From the NCBI RefSeq assembly GCF_016464305.1, contig NZ_JAEIOJ010000013.1, positions 73,238-137,237 of the forward strand: a DNA stretch of 64,000 bases, given 5' to 3'. Positions 44,125-52,705 of the stretch are shown here, piece by piece (positions within the stretch are counted from its first letter, which is position 1; each line of letters opens with the position of its first letter). The notes beneath the pieces are model-generated. The model did no database searches and was not told the origin of the DNA. It saw only the letters and a program-made list of their open reading frames with translations. The position numbers and the translations under genes are program-made. The stretch comes from Umezawaea beigongshangensis. GTDB lineage: Bacteria; Actinomycetota; Actinomycetes; Mycobacteriales; Pseudonocardiaceae.

Positions 44125-45579
44125 GTGACCGAGACCATCACGGGACTGCACACGTCCCCGCTGGAAGTGATCGTCCTGCTGAGCGCGGTCGCGTTGGTGG
44201 TGGCGCGCTGGCTTCCCCCCGCCGCCCGCCCGCGCGTCACGATCGCGGCGGGGACGGTCTTCGTGCTGTCCGCGATCGTGCTGGGCGTGACGGGAATCCG
44301 GTGGCAGATGCTGCCGGTACTGGCAGGCGCTGCCCTCGCGTTGCCGTTCGCCTCCTCCTCCCTGCTGCCACGCCGTACCGGCCGCCCGCCGCGGCGGGTC
44401 CGCTGGTGGCTGGCGTTGCCGGGATCGACGGCCTGCATCGGCTTGATCACCGCGGGCCCGGTGGCCGCCTGGGCCTTTCCCGTACCCGTGTTCCCCGAAC
44501 CCTCCGGTCCCTTCGGGGTCGGCACCCGAGTGGTGCAGTGGACCGACCAGAACCGCCCCGAGACCTTCACCGCCGATCCGCACGACCTGCGCACGGTCGT
44601 GGTCCAGCTCTGGTACCCCGCGCAGAACGGCCCCGCGGACGCGCAGAAGGCCCAGTACCTCGGGCGCACCGAGGACGAGGCGCGCACCGTCTCCGACGCC
44701 CTGGCCCGCGGAGTCGGTCTGCCGGCCTTCCTGGTCGACGGTGTCGCGCGTGCCCGGACCCGTTCGGCCTTCGACGCCCCGGTGGCCGGCGAGGGGGGAC
44801 GGTTCCCCGTCGTGCTGTTCTCGCCGGGGTCGAGCGGAGTGCGCACCCAGAACACCGCGTGGGCGGAGGAACTGGCCAGCCACGGCTACGTGGTCGCCGC
44901 CCTCGACCACCCGTACGACTCCGCCGCCGTCGTCCTCGCCGACGGCCGAACGATCAACAGCGAGACCACCTCCACCGGCGACCGGGACGAGGACGACGAG
45001 CTGGCAGCCGGCTGGACGGCGGTTCGAGCCGCCGACCTCGGCTTCGTCCTGACCCGGTTGGACGCTCTGGACCGAGGTGGGGCCGCCGACCAGTTGACCG
45101 GACGCCTGGACACCGGCCGGGTCGCGGTGACCGGCCACTCCATGGGTGGTGCTGCCGCCCTGCAGGCGGCCAGGCGGGATCACCGCTTCGACGCCGTCAT
45201 CGATCTGGACGGCTACCCCCACGGCGCCACCTCACCCTCGCTCGACCAGCCGACGCTCGCGCTCACCCAGGCCATCACCCCGGCGACCGACCCGCGCTAC
45301 ATACCCCGCCTCACCGAGGTGCTCGACCTGAGCACTGCGACGGGCTACCGGCTCGCCGTTCCCGGAGCCGCACACCTCACCTTCACGGACGGCCCCCTGT
45401 ACCTGCCGCCCGTGCCCTCGGCAGTCGGCTCTCTGGGCCGCACCGGAGGGCCGCGCGTCGTCGCCGCAGCCGCTCTCGCCTTCCTGGACGTCGTCCTGCG
45501 AGAGAAGTCCGGTGACCCGGCCGATGTTCTGTCGGCCCACGGCGATCTCAGCGTCCACCACCCGGACGGCCCGCGCTGA
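44125..45579 (+). CDS. Membrane-anchored alpha/beta hydrolase (PAF-acetylhydrolase-like)
   Basis: 484 residues. About four N-terminal hydrophobic segments (10-30, 38-55, 60-80, 95-118) anchor a C-terminal hydrolase domain. LFSPGSSGVRTQN is the oxyanion region, Ser339 in VTGHSMGGAAAL the nucleophile, Asp near IDLDGYPHG, and His in AAHLTFTDGPL. Similar to isoform II PAF acetylhydrolases and lipase-like membrane proteins. GTG at 44125. It may respond to the divergent two-component system. Confidence 0.85.
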   Translation: MTETITGLHTSPLEVIVLLSAVALVVARWLPPAARPRVTIAAGTVFVLSAIVLGVTGIRWQMLPVLAGAALALPFASSSLLPRRTGRPPRRVRWWLALPGSTACIGLITAGPVAAWAFPVPVFPEPSGPFGVGTRVVQWTDQNRPETFTADPHDLRTVVVQLWYPAQNGPADAQKAQYLGRTEDEARTVSDALARGVGLPAFLVDGVARARTRSAFDAPVAGEGGRFPVVLFSPGSSGVRTQNTAWAEELASHGYVVAALDHPYDSAAVVLADGRTINSETTSTGDRDEDDELAAGWTAVRAADLGFVLTRLDALDRGGAADQLTGRLDTGRVAVTGHSMGGAAALQAARRDHRFDAVIDLDGYPHGATSPSLDQPTLALTQAITPATDPRYIPRLTEVLDLSTATGYRLAVPGAAHLTFTDGPLYLPPVPSAVGSLGRTGGPRVVAAAALAFLDVVLREKSGDPADVLSAHGDLSVHHPDGPR

Positions 45580-46040
45580 TCGGCCGTGCCGCGGCGGCCG
45601 GTGCTCTGCGCTCGGCGCGGGGGACAGCAGCCGCGACGCGGGGACGGGGTGGAACCAGCCGCGCTGGTCGACGCGATCGACGACCGCGTTCGTCCGCGGG
45701 TGCGGCCTCCGCCGAGGACGGCGTCCGCCCCGACACCCCGCCGCCGCACCGCATCGAGGTCAGCAGGTGACGAGGAGATCCGGGCACGCGTCACCGGTTC
45801 TCACCGGGGTCGCTCGGGTGCGGCGGCCGCTGTTCCGGGTCACGCCCCCGCGGCCGGCCCCGGCGCCCCGCGCGACGACCTGCCGAGCGGCACGTGGTGC
45901 TGGTCCCGGGGGACCGTGCGCGCAGCAGCCGACCGTTCCGCGGGCGCGACCGGCGCACCGGGCCGGGCCGGCGAGGACGTCAGGCGGAGCAGGTAGGACA
46001 CTTCGTCGTCAGGTGACACGGACGGACCTCCCGGTCGTGG
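45580..46040. other. Intergenic stretch, nothing recognised
   Basis: 461 bases between the convergent membrane hydrolase and methyltransferase genes. Several frames are open but none looks like a protein family. It marks the likely left border of the enediyne-associated region. Confidence 0.4.
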
Positions 46041-46670
46041 TCAGGGCGTGCGCACGCAGCGGAACAGGGCCCAGCGCGGTGCGGCGAGCGGTGCGCGGGG
46101 GTGGTCGTCGAACCCGACCTCGCCCGGTTTGCCCTCGGAGAACTCGTCCAGGCGGAAGCCGCAGTGGCGCAGAGCCCGCAGGTAGGTCTCCAGGCTTCGG
46201 TGGTGGGCCGGGCGGTCGGCCCAGGTGGGCAGGTCCGGCCGCTCGCCGTCGGCGAAGTAGCCCGCCGGACCCGCGGTGGCGGTGGGGTGGTCGACGCGGA
46301 ACACGAAGCGCCCGCCGGGCTCGACGTGGTGGTGCAGCGTTTCCAGCAGCCGGGCGAGGTTGCGCACGTGCTGGGGTGCGGTGGTGGACACGACCAGGTC
46401 GAAGCGGCCGAGGTCGGCGCCCCACCAGCGGTCCAGGTCGGTGGTGCGCACGTCGACCGGGTGGGGGTGCGCGGCGGTGCGGGCCCCGGCGGCGAGCGAC
46501 TCGTCGGCGGCCAGGCCCACGCAGGTCCTCGGACCGCCCCCGGCGACCCGGCGGACCACGAGCGGGTCGCCGCAGCCCAGGTCGAGCACAGCTCGGTCGC
46601 GCACGTCGCCGAGCAGCGCCAACACGTGATCGGCGGCGTCGCGCGCAGCGGTGTCGTGGGTGGTGGTCAC
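46041..46670 (-). CDS. Class I SAM-dependent methyltransferase
   Basis: 209 residues. SAM-binding motif VLDLGCGDPLVV, acidic residue region GLAADESLA, post-motif FDLVVSTTAPQHVRNLARLL, EPGGRFVFRVDHP. Soluble; substrate unknown. Last gene of a three-gene run: TldD (stop overlaps TldE start), TldE, then this gene 19 bases later with GAGGAGG before its GTG. The link with TldD/TldE suggests modification of the same peptide or natural product, which is inference. Confidence 0.82.
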   Translation of the reverse strand: MTTTHDTAARDAADHVLALLGDVRDRAVLDLGCGDPLVVRRVAGGGPRTCVGLAADESLAAGARTAAHPHPVDVRTTDLDRWWGADLGRFDLVVSTTAPQHVRNLARLLETLHHHVEPGGRFVFRVDHPTATAGPAGYFADGERPDLPTWADRPAHHRSLETYLRALRHCGFRLDEFSEGKPGEVGFDDHPRAPLAAPRWALFRCVRTP

Positions 46671-46689
46671 GATCGGCCTCCTCGGTTCG

Positions 46690-48054
46690 TCATGCGGCGC
46701 GGCCCACCGCGGCGAAGTCGGCGATGCGCAGCGGGGGCATCGCGGTGCGGGTGCGCTCGTCGTCCCACTCCCTGGCCAGGGTGACCGAGGTGGGCCCCAC
46801 CTCCAGCACGCGGTCCAGCAGGTGCAGCGGGCTCTCGTTGAAGCGGAAGTCGTCCACCGCGGCCACCACCTCGCCGTCGCGCACCAGGTGCACGCCGTCG
46901 CGGGTCAGGCCGGTCAGCAGCAGCGTCCGCGGGTCGACGTCGCGCAGGTACCACAGCGAGGTCAGCAGCAGGCCGTGCCGTGTGGTCGCGATCATCTCCG
47001 ACAGCGACGGCTCGTCCCCCCGGCCCTGCAGCACGAGGTTGCCGACGCGCGGGGTCACCGGCGCGCCCGCGTTCTCGGCCGACGCCCTGGTGTGCACGAG
47101 CGCGGTGAGCACGCCGTCGGTGATCCACGACGTCGGTCCCAGGGACAGGCCGTTGTCCGACACGGAGGTGTCCGCACCCGACGTGCGGGCCACGACGAAC
47201 GGGTCGCACGCCACGCCCGGCGCGGTCGGATCGCTGCGCAGCGTCAGCGCTCGGCTGCTGAGCCGGTCGCCGAGCCGCCCGGCGAACGCGCTGCGTCCGT
47301 CCTCGGCGTCCCGCGCACCCGCCGACCAGTAGAGCTGCCGCATCAGGTCGGCGGTGCACGAGGGCGGGAGCAGCACCTCGTAGCGGCCGGGGGTCAGGTC
47401 GAGGCGGCGCGCGCTCCAGTCCAGCCGCCGTTCCAGCGACGCCAGCACCGCGGGCAGGTCGAGTTCCGCCGGGGAGTCCACCTCCGCGCCCGCCCAGCTC
47501 GACGCGGGCGGGTCGGCGGCGCGGGCGGTCAGGTCCAGCAGGGTCCGGGGCTGCACGTGCCGCAGCCGCAGACCGGTCGTCGTGCCGAGCAGGGTCGTGC
47601 GCACCTCGTGCTCGGCGTAGCCGTGCAGCACGCGGCCCCTCCGGGCGAAGTCGCGAGCGGCCTCGGCGACCTCCGCGGCGGTCTCGGCCAGCGCGTGGGG
47701 CGGTGCGTCCGCGGCCGGCTCGCGCCAGTCCGGCGCCTCCGGCCGGTCGGCGGGCACGAGGGGCCCCGCGCCGCCCTCGGCCTCGGGGCGGCGTGCCGCC
47801 GCTGACGCCGACGCCACGAGGTCGCGCACACCCGAGGCGTCCAGCGCGCCGCCGCCCGAGACCACTCCAGCGGTGCCGGCGGGGGTCAGCACGACCACGT
47901 GGACCCGCCGCTCCACCACGTGCCCGGCGCGCGTCGCGGTGTCGCCGGCCCAGCGCAGGTGCGCGTGCACCACCTCGTCCACGACCACCGCGGTCCCGTC
48001 GCCGGGCCGCGCCGCGGCGAGCGCCCGCTCCACGACCTCGTGTGCCGGGATCAC
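46690..48054 (-). CDS. tldE: TldE/PmbA-like metalloprotease partner subunit
   Basis: 454 residues of the TldD/PmbA fold without the HExxxH motif, which defines the TldE (PmbA) subunit. C-terminal half is typical: VSDNGLSLGPTSWITDGVLT, GAPVTPRVGNLVLQGRGD, LLTSLWYLRDVDPRTLLLTG. In bacteria TldD/TldE forms a heterodimeric protease that trims peptides (microcin B17, CcdA). The GTG start overlaps the TldD stop (4 bases). Next to an enediyne locus it could process a peptide or a resistance factor; speculative. Confidence 0.86.
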   Translation of the reverse strand: MIPAHEVVERALAAARPGDGTAVVVDEVVHAHLRWAGDTATRAGHVVERRVHVVVLTPAGTAGVVSGGGALDASGVRDLVASASAAARRPEAEGGAGPLVPADRPEAPDWREPAADAPPHALAETAAEVAEAARDFARRGRVLHGYAEHEVRTTLLGTTTGLRLRHVQPRTLLDLTARAADPPASSWAGAEVDSPAELDLPAVLASLERRLDWSARRLDLTPGRYEVLLPPSCTADLMRQLYWSAGARDAEDGRSAFAGRLGDRLSSRALTLRSDPTAPGVACDPFVVARTSGADTSVSDNGLSLGPTSWITDGVLTALVHTRASAENAGAPVTPRVGNLVLQGRGDEPSLSEMIATTRHGLLLTSLWYLRDVDPRTLLLTGLTRDGVHLVRDGEVVAAVDDFRFNESPLHLLDRVLEVGPTSVTLAREWDDERTRTAMPPLRIADFAAVGRAA

Positions 48055-49541
48055 GCGGCACCGCCGACGTTGAGCACGGGCACGCCCCGGAACAGCGCCG
48101 GGGGAACCGCGTGGCTGGCGGCGGCGGCCTGCGCCGGCCGTCCCTTGCCGCAGAAGTCCGCGCCGAACGAGGTGACCGTGCTGGCGTCGCCGAGCCCGGC
48201 GAGCGCGTTCCAGAAGTCCGTGGTGGACGACTGGTAGGCCACGCCGGACAGCGGCTCCGCGAGCCGGCCCGAGCGGATGCGGTGGCAGCGCTGGGCGGTG
48301 AACTGGAAGTTCTCCCGACGCGAGTCGATGGACCAGCTCGCCGACCCCACCAGGTACACGCCGTCCTCGACGCCGCCGATCAGGTCCTCGACGCGGCAGG
48401 GTGTGGCCGACGGTTGCAGGGACACGTTCGGCATCCGCGGCAGCGGCGGGTGCGACGACGACTCGGCGAACGCGCAGCCGTTGGAGCGGCTCGCACCCAC
48501 CGCCCACGCGGTGGACCGGTCGAACTGGAACCCCGTCAGCACGCCGTTCTCCACCAGCGGCCACGACTGAGCGGCCACGCCCTCGTCGTCGAAGCCGGTG
48601 GTGGCCATGCCGTGCGGTGCGGTGCGATCGGCGGTGACGGTCATCAGCTCGGAGCCGTAGCGCAGGTGGCCGAGCTGGTCGGGCGTGGCGAACGTCGTGC
48701 CCGCGTAGGAGATCTCGTGTCCGAGCGCGCGGTCCAGCTCGGTGGCGTGGCCGACGGTCTCGTGCACGGTGAGCCAGAGGTTCGACGCGTCCACCACGAG
48801 GTCGTGGGAACCGGGCTCGACCGGGCGCGCGCGGAGCTTCTCGGCCAGGTGCTCCGGCATCGCGGCGATCTCGTCCGCCCAGTCCCAGCCCGTACCGCCG
48901 AGGTACTCCCACCCGCGCGCGACGGGTGGGCCGAGCGAGCGCAGCGTCTCCACCACGCCCGTGCGCGGGTGGACGCCGGTCACCAGCACCTGGGGGTGGA
49001 CGCGGACGCGCTGCTGCGTGGTGGTGGTGCCCGCGAGGTCGGCGTAGAAGCGGTTCTCCTGCACCGCGGTGCACTTGGCGAGCACGGACGACACGTGCGG
49101 CGAGGCGAGCAGGTTCCGGCTCCACCCGCCGAGCACTGCGGCGCGCTCCGGTTCGGGCACGTCGAACGGGTTGATCTCGTAGGCCGACCTCCACGTCGCG
49201 TCGGTGTGCACGGGCTCGTCGGCGAACGGAACGCCGTCACCGGACAGCGGCTCGCAGGCGCGGGCCACGGCCCAGGCCCGGTTCGCCGCGTCGGCTGCGG
49301 CCTCGGCGGTCAGCTCGGACGTGGCGGCGAACCCCCGGCCCCTCGCGGTGGTCAGGCGGACCGACAGCGCCGTGCGCTCGGTCTCGGCGGCGGCCGCGGT
49401 GCTGCCGTCGCGCAGCAGCAGCTGGCCGCGGCGGGTGCGCACCACCTGCACGGCGGCGTGCCGGGCGCCGAACCGGCGAGCCCGGTCGAGCGCGGCGTCG
49501 GCGAGCCGGCGCAGGGGAAGGGCGAGGAACGCTTGGTCCAC
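48051..49541 (-). CDS. tldD: TldD-like zinc metalloprotease
   Basis: 496 residues. The metal and catalytic motif HETVGH (His260, Glu261, His265) is intact, with ELDRALGHEISYAGTTF after it and the C-terminal Cys of SFGADFCGKG at the usual third-ligand place. N-terminal half is the pro-like beta domain (ALSVRLTTARGRGFAATSEL). With TldE it would make an active heterodimeric peptidase. GAAGGAG precedes the GTG at 49541. Its 76-base promoter region with the divergent membrane-protein gene is AT-rich. Confidence 0.88.
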   Translation of the reverse strand: MDQAFLALPLRRLADAALDRARRFGARHAAVQVVRTRRGQLLLRDGSTAAAAETERTALSVRLTTARGRGFAATSELTAEAAADAANRAWAVARACEPLSGDGVPFADEPVHTDATWRSAYEINPFDVPEPERAAVLGGWSRNLLASPHVSSVLAKCTAVQENRFYADLAGTTTTQQRVRVHPQVLVTGVHPRTGVVETLRSLGPPVARGWEYLGGTGWDWADEIAAMPEHLAEKLRARPVEPGSHDLVVDASNLWLTVHETVGHATELDRALGHEISYAGTTFATPDQLGHLRYGSELMTVTADRTAPHGMATTGFDDEGVAAQSWPLVENGVLTGFQFDRSTAWAVGASRSNGCAFAESSSHPPLPRMPNVSLQPSATPCRVEDLIGGVEDGVYLVGSASWSIDSRRENFQFTAQRCHRIRSGRLAEPLSGVAYQSSTTDFWNALAGLGDASTVTSFGADFCGKGRPAQAAAASHAVPPALFRGVPVLNVGGAA

Positions 49542-49576
49542 CGGGTTGCTCCTTCACACGGCCGTTCCGACCTAGA

Positions 49577-49598
49577 CTGCTATCTTAAACTAAAGCAG
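49577..49598. promoter_or_regulatory. AT-rich inverted repeat in the tldD/membrane-protein promoter
   Basis: CTGCT-N12-AGCAG around ATCTTAAACTAA, in a 76-base divergent region. The AT content is striking against the surrounding sequence. Candidate promoter with an operator. Confidence 0.4.
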
Positions 49599-49617
49599 AC
49601 GTGGGCAAGGGGGAGCG

Positions 49618-50313
49618 ATGCGCGCCGGTCGGCAGTGGGCGGTCCTGTTCCCGGTCGTCGTGGTCCTGCTGCTGGTCCTCGGCGATCAGGCCGCGGCGCA
49701 GCCGCACCACGACGTCGGACAGGGCGGTCCGTCCTCCCTCGGCGGTGTGTGGCTGCGACTGCTCACGGTGACGGCGTTGGTGGTGGTCGTCTGCGTGGCG
49801 CTGCTGCGCCCCTTCCCCGCGGGGCCGGGGCCGCGGGCGCGGGCGGTCGCCGTGTCCGCGGGCGCGGTGGCGGTGATCGGTGAGCTGGCCCTCGTCCCGA
49901 ACCGCGTGGACCGGCTCGACCCGCGCGACGCGCTGCTGCCCGTGGTGATGGCGACCAGCGCGCTGGCCGTGCTGCCGCTGCTGTCCTGGTCGCGCGGCCG
50001 GGTGACCCGTCTGCTGCCCGCCGTCGCGGGCCTCGGGGCCGTGGTCGCCGGCACCGACCCGGCGGCGGTCGGTGCGCTGCTGGCGGGGGAGTGGACGGCC
50101 GACGGCCTGCGCTCCAGCGCCCTGGCGTGGGTGGCCGCGCTGGCCTGGTTCGCCCTCAGCGCACCCGTGGGCCGGGTCGCGGCGCGGTCGGTGGCTGGGA
50201 TCGGGTTCGCCGTGGCGGTGGGGGTGCTCGCCGCGGTGCCGGGGTTCGTCGCGGCGGGCGAGCACGACACCGTCGCCGGGCCCGTTCAGACCACGTGGAC
50301 CTCGGGCACGTAG
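49618..50313 (+). CDS. Multi-pass membrane protein, unknown
   Basis: 231 residues with six to seven hydrophobic segments after a signal-like start (residues 8-28; DQAAAQPHHDVG follows). A His pair in QPHHDVGQ lies at the mouth of the first loop. ATG at 49618 with AGGGGGAG. I vaguely recall similar proteins labelled DUF6239 or natural-product-biosynthesis membrane proteins, but cannot confirm. Its 3' end overlaps the convergent methyltransferase by 28 bases. Its position between TldD and the C-methyltransferase suggests it belongs to the cluster. Confidence 0.65.
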   Translation: MRAGRQWAVLFPVVVVLLLVLGDQAAAQPHHDVGQGGPSSLGGVWLRLLTVTALVVVVCVALLRPFPAGPGPRARAVAVSAGAVAVIGELALVPNRVDRLDPRDALLPVVMATSALAVLPLLSWSRGRVTRLLPAVAGLGAVVAGTDPAAVGALLAGEWTADGLRSSALAWVAALAWFALSAPVGRVAARSVAGIGFAVAVGVLAAVPGFVAAGEHDTVAGPVQTTWTSGT

Positions 50314-51500
50314 AACACCCACCGCCCGCCGGACTCGCTGTACGCCCTCTCCTTGGCCATGATCTCCTCCGCGTGGTTCCAGGCGAACATCAGCGCGTAG
50401 TCGGCCTTGCCCGGACCGAACGCCTCGGGCGGCTCGACCGGGATGTGCGTGCCGGGGGTCAGCCTGCCCTGCTTGGTGGGCGTCGCGTCGATCACCGCCG
50501 AGACCAGGTCCGGGCCCAGACCGCAGTAGTTGGCGACGGTCGCGCTCTTGGCCGTCGCGCCGTAGGCCACCACTCGCGCACCCCCGTCGCGCAGGCGGCG
50601 CAGCAGCACCACCAGGTCGCGGCGCCTGTCCCGGGTGCGCGCGGCGAACTCCGCGAGCCGAGCGCTGTCGTGCAGCTCCTGGTCGTCCTCCTCGGCCAGC
50701 AGTTCCGCGACGGCGGGCGACACGGGTCGCGTGCCGCGGTGGGCCGCGGTGAACCTGATCTGCCCGCCGTGGACCGGGAGCCGCTCGACGTCCACCAGCT
50801 CCAGGCCGGCCCGCCGGACCATCGCCACCACCGATCTCACGCTGAAGAACAGCACGTGCTCGTCGATGATCTGGTCGAAGGCGGTGTTGGCGAGCACCGA
50901 CCCCAGGTAGGGGTCCTCGAACACGAACTCGCCGCCGGGCGCCAGCAGCGCGGCGACGCCTCGCAAGATCGAGTTCACGTTCGGGTCGTGGCTGATGGTG
51001 TTGGCGGAGAAGACGACGTCCGCTGGCCCGTGCTCGGCGCGCACGTCGCGGGCGATCCGCTCGGTGAAGAAGTCCACCCGCACGCGCACGCCGCGCGCCG
51101 CCGCGTCCGCCGCGGCGTCACCGGACGGGTCCACGCCCAGGTGACGCACGCCGCGGGCGGCGACGGCACCGAGGAGGACGCCGTCGTTGCTGCCGATCTC
51201 CACCACGAACGGGTCGCGCCGGCGGGCGAGCAGGCGTTCGGCGGTGCGGGCGAAGTGCTCGCGCATGACGGCCGAACTGGAGGAGCGGTAGGGGTAGGTC
51301 TGGTGGAACATCCGCTCGGCCGGTGGCACCTCGATCAACTGGGTCATGCAGCACGCCGCACAGCGCCCCAGCGCCAGACGGAAGAAGTACTCCCGGGACG
51401 GGTCCTCGCCGGGCGCGACGAAGGCGTCCGAGAGGGGCTGGCGTCCCAGGTCGAGGAACTCCTCGACGGGACCGGTGCACACGAGACAAGCAGGTGCCAT
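50286..51500 (-). CDS. Sugar C-methyltransferase-like protein (TylCIII/EvaC type)
   Basis: 404 residues in three parts: an N-terminal zinc-binding domain (Cys5/Cys8 and Cys47/Cys50; the LDLGRQPLSDAF signature), a SAM domain (EIGSNDGVLLG, 101-111), and a C-terminal Rossmann-like domain (VVAYGATAKSATVANYCG). This architecture is that of NDP-hexose C-methyltransferases that make branched deoxysugars. The catalytic segment reads DQIIDEHVLFFS where relatives usually have a Tyr and HEH, so the first positions differ. Likely product-decorating gene of the cluster. No ribosome site; promoter placement implies a leaderless transcript. Confidence 0.82.
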   Translation of the reverse strand: MAPACLVCTGPVEEFLDLGRQPLSDAFVAPGEDPSREYFFRLALGRCAACCMTQLIEVPPAERMFHQTYPYRSSSSAVMREHFARTAERLLARRRDPFVVEIGSNDGVLLGAVAARGVRHLGVDPSGDAAADAAARGVRVRVDFFTERIARDVRAEHGPADVVFSANTISHDPNVNSILRGVAALLAPGGEFVFEDPYLGSVLANTAFDQIIDEHVLFFSVRSVVAMVRRAGLELVDVERLPVHGGQIRFTAAHRGTRPVSPAVAELLAEEDDQELHDSARLAEFAARTRDRRRDLVVLLRRLRDGGARVVAYGATAKSATVANYCGLGPDLVSAVIDATPTKQGRLTPGTHIPVEPPEAFGPGKADYALMFAWNHAEEIMAKERAYSESGGRWVFYVPEVHVV

Positions 51501-51507
51501 TTAAAAT

Positions 51508-51536
51508 AATATAGTGTATGCCCGATGGGGCGGCAA
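51508..51536 (-). promoter_or_regulatory. Sigma70-like promoter of the C-methyltransferase, leaderless
   Basis: Read on the minus strand: -35 TTGCCG (51536-51531), 17-base spacer, -10 TATATT (51513-51508), then seven bases to the ATG at 51500. Transcription would begin at or next to the start codon, and no Shine-Dalgarno sequence is present, so a leaderless mRNA is predicted. Confidence 0.65.
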
Positions 51537-51560
51537 TGGCGTGGTGATGACTTGCTGCTC

Positions 51561-51599
51561 TTGACAAGATCGCAGTCTTTACTGCTACAAAAGGTAGCA
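51561..51599 (+). promoter_or_regulatory. Promoter of the amidohydrolase with overlapping palindrome
   Basis: A consensus -35 TTGACA (51561-51566) is followed 17-19 bases later by the palindrome TGCTAC-aaaag-GTAGCA (51583-51599), which would cover the -10 region. A repressor bound there would block RNA polymerase directly. The exact -10 hexamer is uncertain (TGCTAC or CTACAA). Confidence 0.55.
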
Positions 51600-51619
51600 A
51601 CTGAGGCGGTCGGTCATCT

Positions 51620-52705
51620 GTGCAGCCGAGCTGGGGGGTGAGTGTCGTCGGACGAACACGCCACCGGGGCTGGTCACGTGAGCTGGAGTCGTTCATCGTG
51701 AACACGCCCAAGGCGGACCTGCACGTGCACCTGGAGGGCTCGCTGCGCCCGGCCACGGTGCTCGACCTCGACCGGCGCAACGGGGGGGAGTTCGCGGGTC
51801 TGGACGAGCGCTGGCTCGCCGAGCGGTTCCGGTTCCGGGACTTCCGGCACTTCGCCGACCTCTACTCCACCTGCACGGACGTGTTCCGCGGGCCGGGCGA
51901 CTTCGCTCGTGCCGTCGTCGAGCTGGCCGAGGACCTGGCCGGGCAGGGGGTCGTGTACGCGGAGGTGACCTGCTCGGCGATCACCCACCACCGCGACCGC
52001 GGCATCCCCTTCGACGAGCTGGTCGACGGGCTGTGGGACGGTGCGGTGACGGCCCGGCGCGACAGCGGTGTGGTGGTCAGGTTCGTGCTCGACCACGTGC
52101 GGGACCTGCCCGTCGAGGACTGCCTGCGCACGGCGGAGTGGTGCGTGCTGGGCCGCGACCGCGGTGTCGTGGCCCTCGGGCTCGGTGGCTACGAGCCCGG
52201 TCGCCCCGCATCGCTGTTCGCGGAGGCGGTGCGCTGGGCCGGCGAGCGCGGGGTTCCGTTCGTGCCGCACGCCGGCGAAGCGGCCGGCGCGGACGCGGTC
52301 CGAGACGCCCTGGCGTTCGACCCGCCGCGACTGGGCCACGGCTTCCGCGCGGCCGAGGACCCGGCCGTGGTCGAGGATCTGCTCGCCCGTGGCACCGTGC
52401 TGGAGGTGTGCCCGACCAGCAACCTGCGCACCGGCGTGGTGGCGGACCTGGCCGAGCACCCGGCTCGTGCGCTGCACGCGCTGGGCGTGCCGGTGGTGCT
52501 CGGCTCGGACGACCCGTTGCTGTTCGGGTCCACGCTGGTGGGCGAGTTCGAACAGGCGGTGACCGGCCTCGGCCTGGAGCCGGACGACCTGATCGCCGTG
52601 GCCCGCGCCTCCCTGGTGTCGGCGCTGGCCGAACCCGAGGTGCGCGACGAGTTGATCGCCGCGCACGACCGCCGTTCGGCGTGGACCGCGCCGAACGACC
52701 CCTGA
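51620..52705 (+). CDS. Adenosine-deaminase-family amidohydrolase
   Basis: 361 residues from GTG 51620. All motifs of the family are present: zinc His35/His37 in KADLHVHLEGSL, the third zinc His and catalytic Glu in PHAGEAAG, LGHGFRA, and the zinc Asp in LGSDDPLLFG. These enzymes deaminate adenosine, adenine or related aminopurines and aminodeoxy compounds. The first ~25 residues are not conserved-looking, and a later GTG (51638 or 51644) after GGGGG may be the true start. A role beside an enediyne cassette is not known to me. Confidence 0.86.
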   Translation: MQPSWGVSVVGRTRHRGWSRELESFIVNTPKADLHVHLEGSLRPATVLDLDRRNGGEFAGLDERWLAERFRFRDFRHFADLYSTCTDVFRGPGDFARAVVELAEDLAGQGVVYAEVTCSAITHHRDRGIPFDELVDGLWDGAVTARRDSGVVVRFVLDHVRDLPVEDCLRTAEWCVLGRDRGVVALGLGGYEPGRPASLFAEAVRWAGERGVPFVPHAGEAAGADAVRDALAFDPPRLGHGFRAAEDPAVVEDLLARGTVLEVCPTSNLRTGVVADLAEHPARALHALGVPVVLGSDDPLLFGSTLVGEFEQAVTGLGLEPDDLIAVARASLVSALAEPEVRDELIAAHDRRSAWTAPNDP

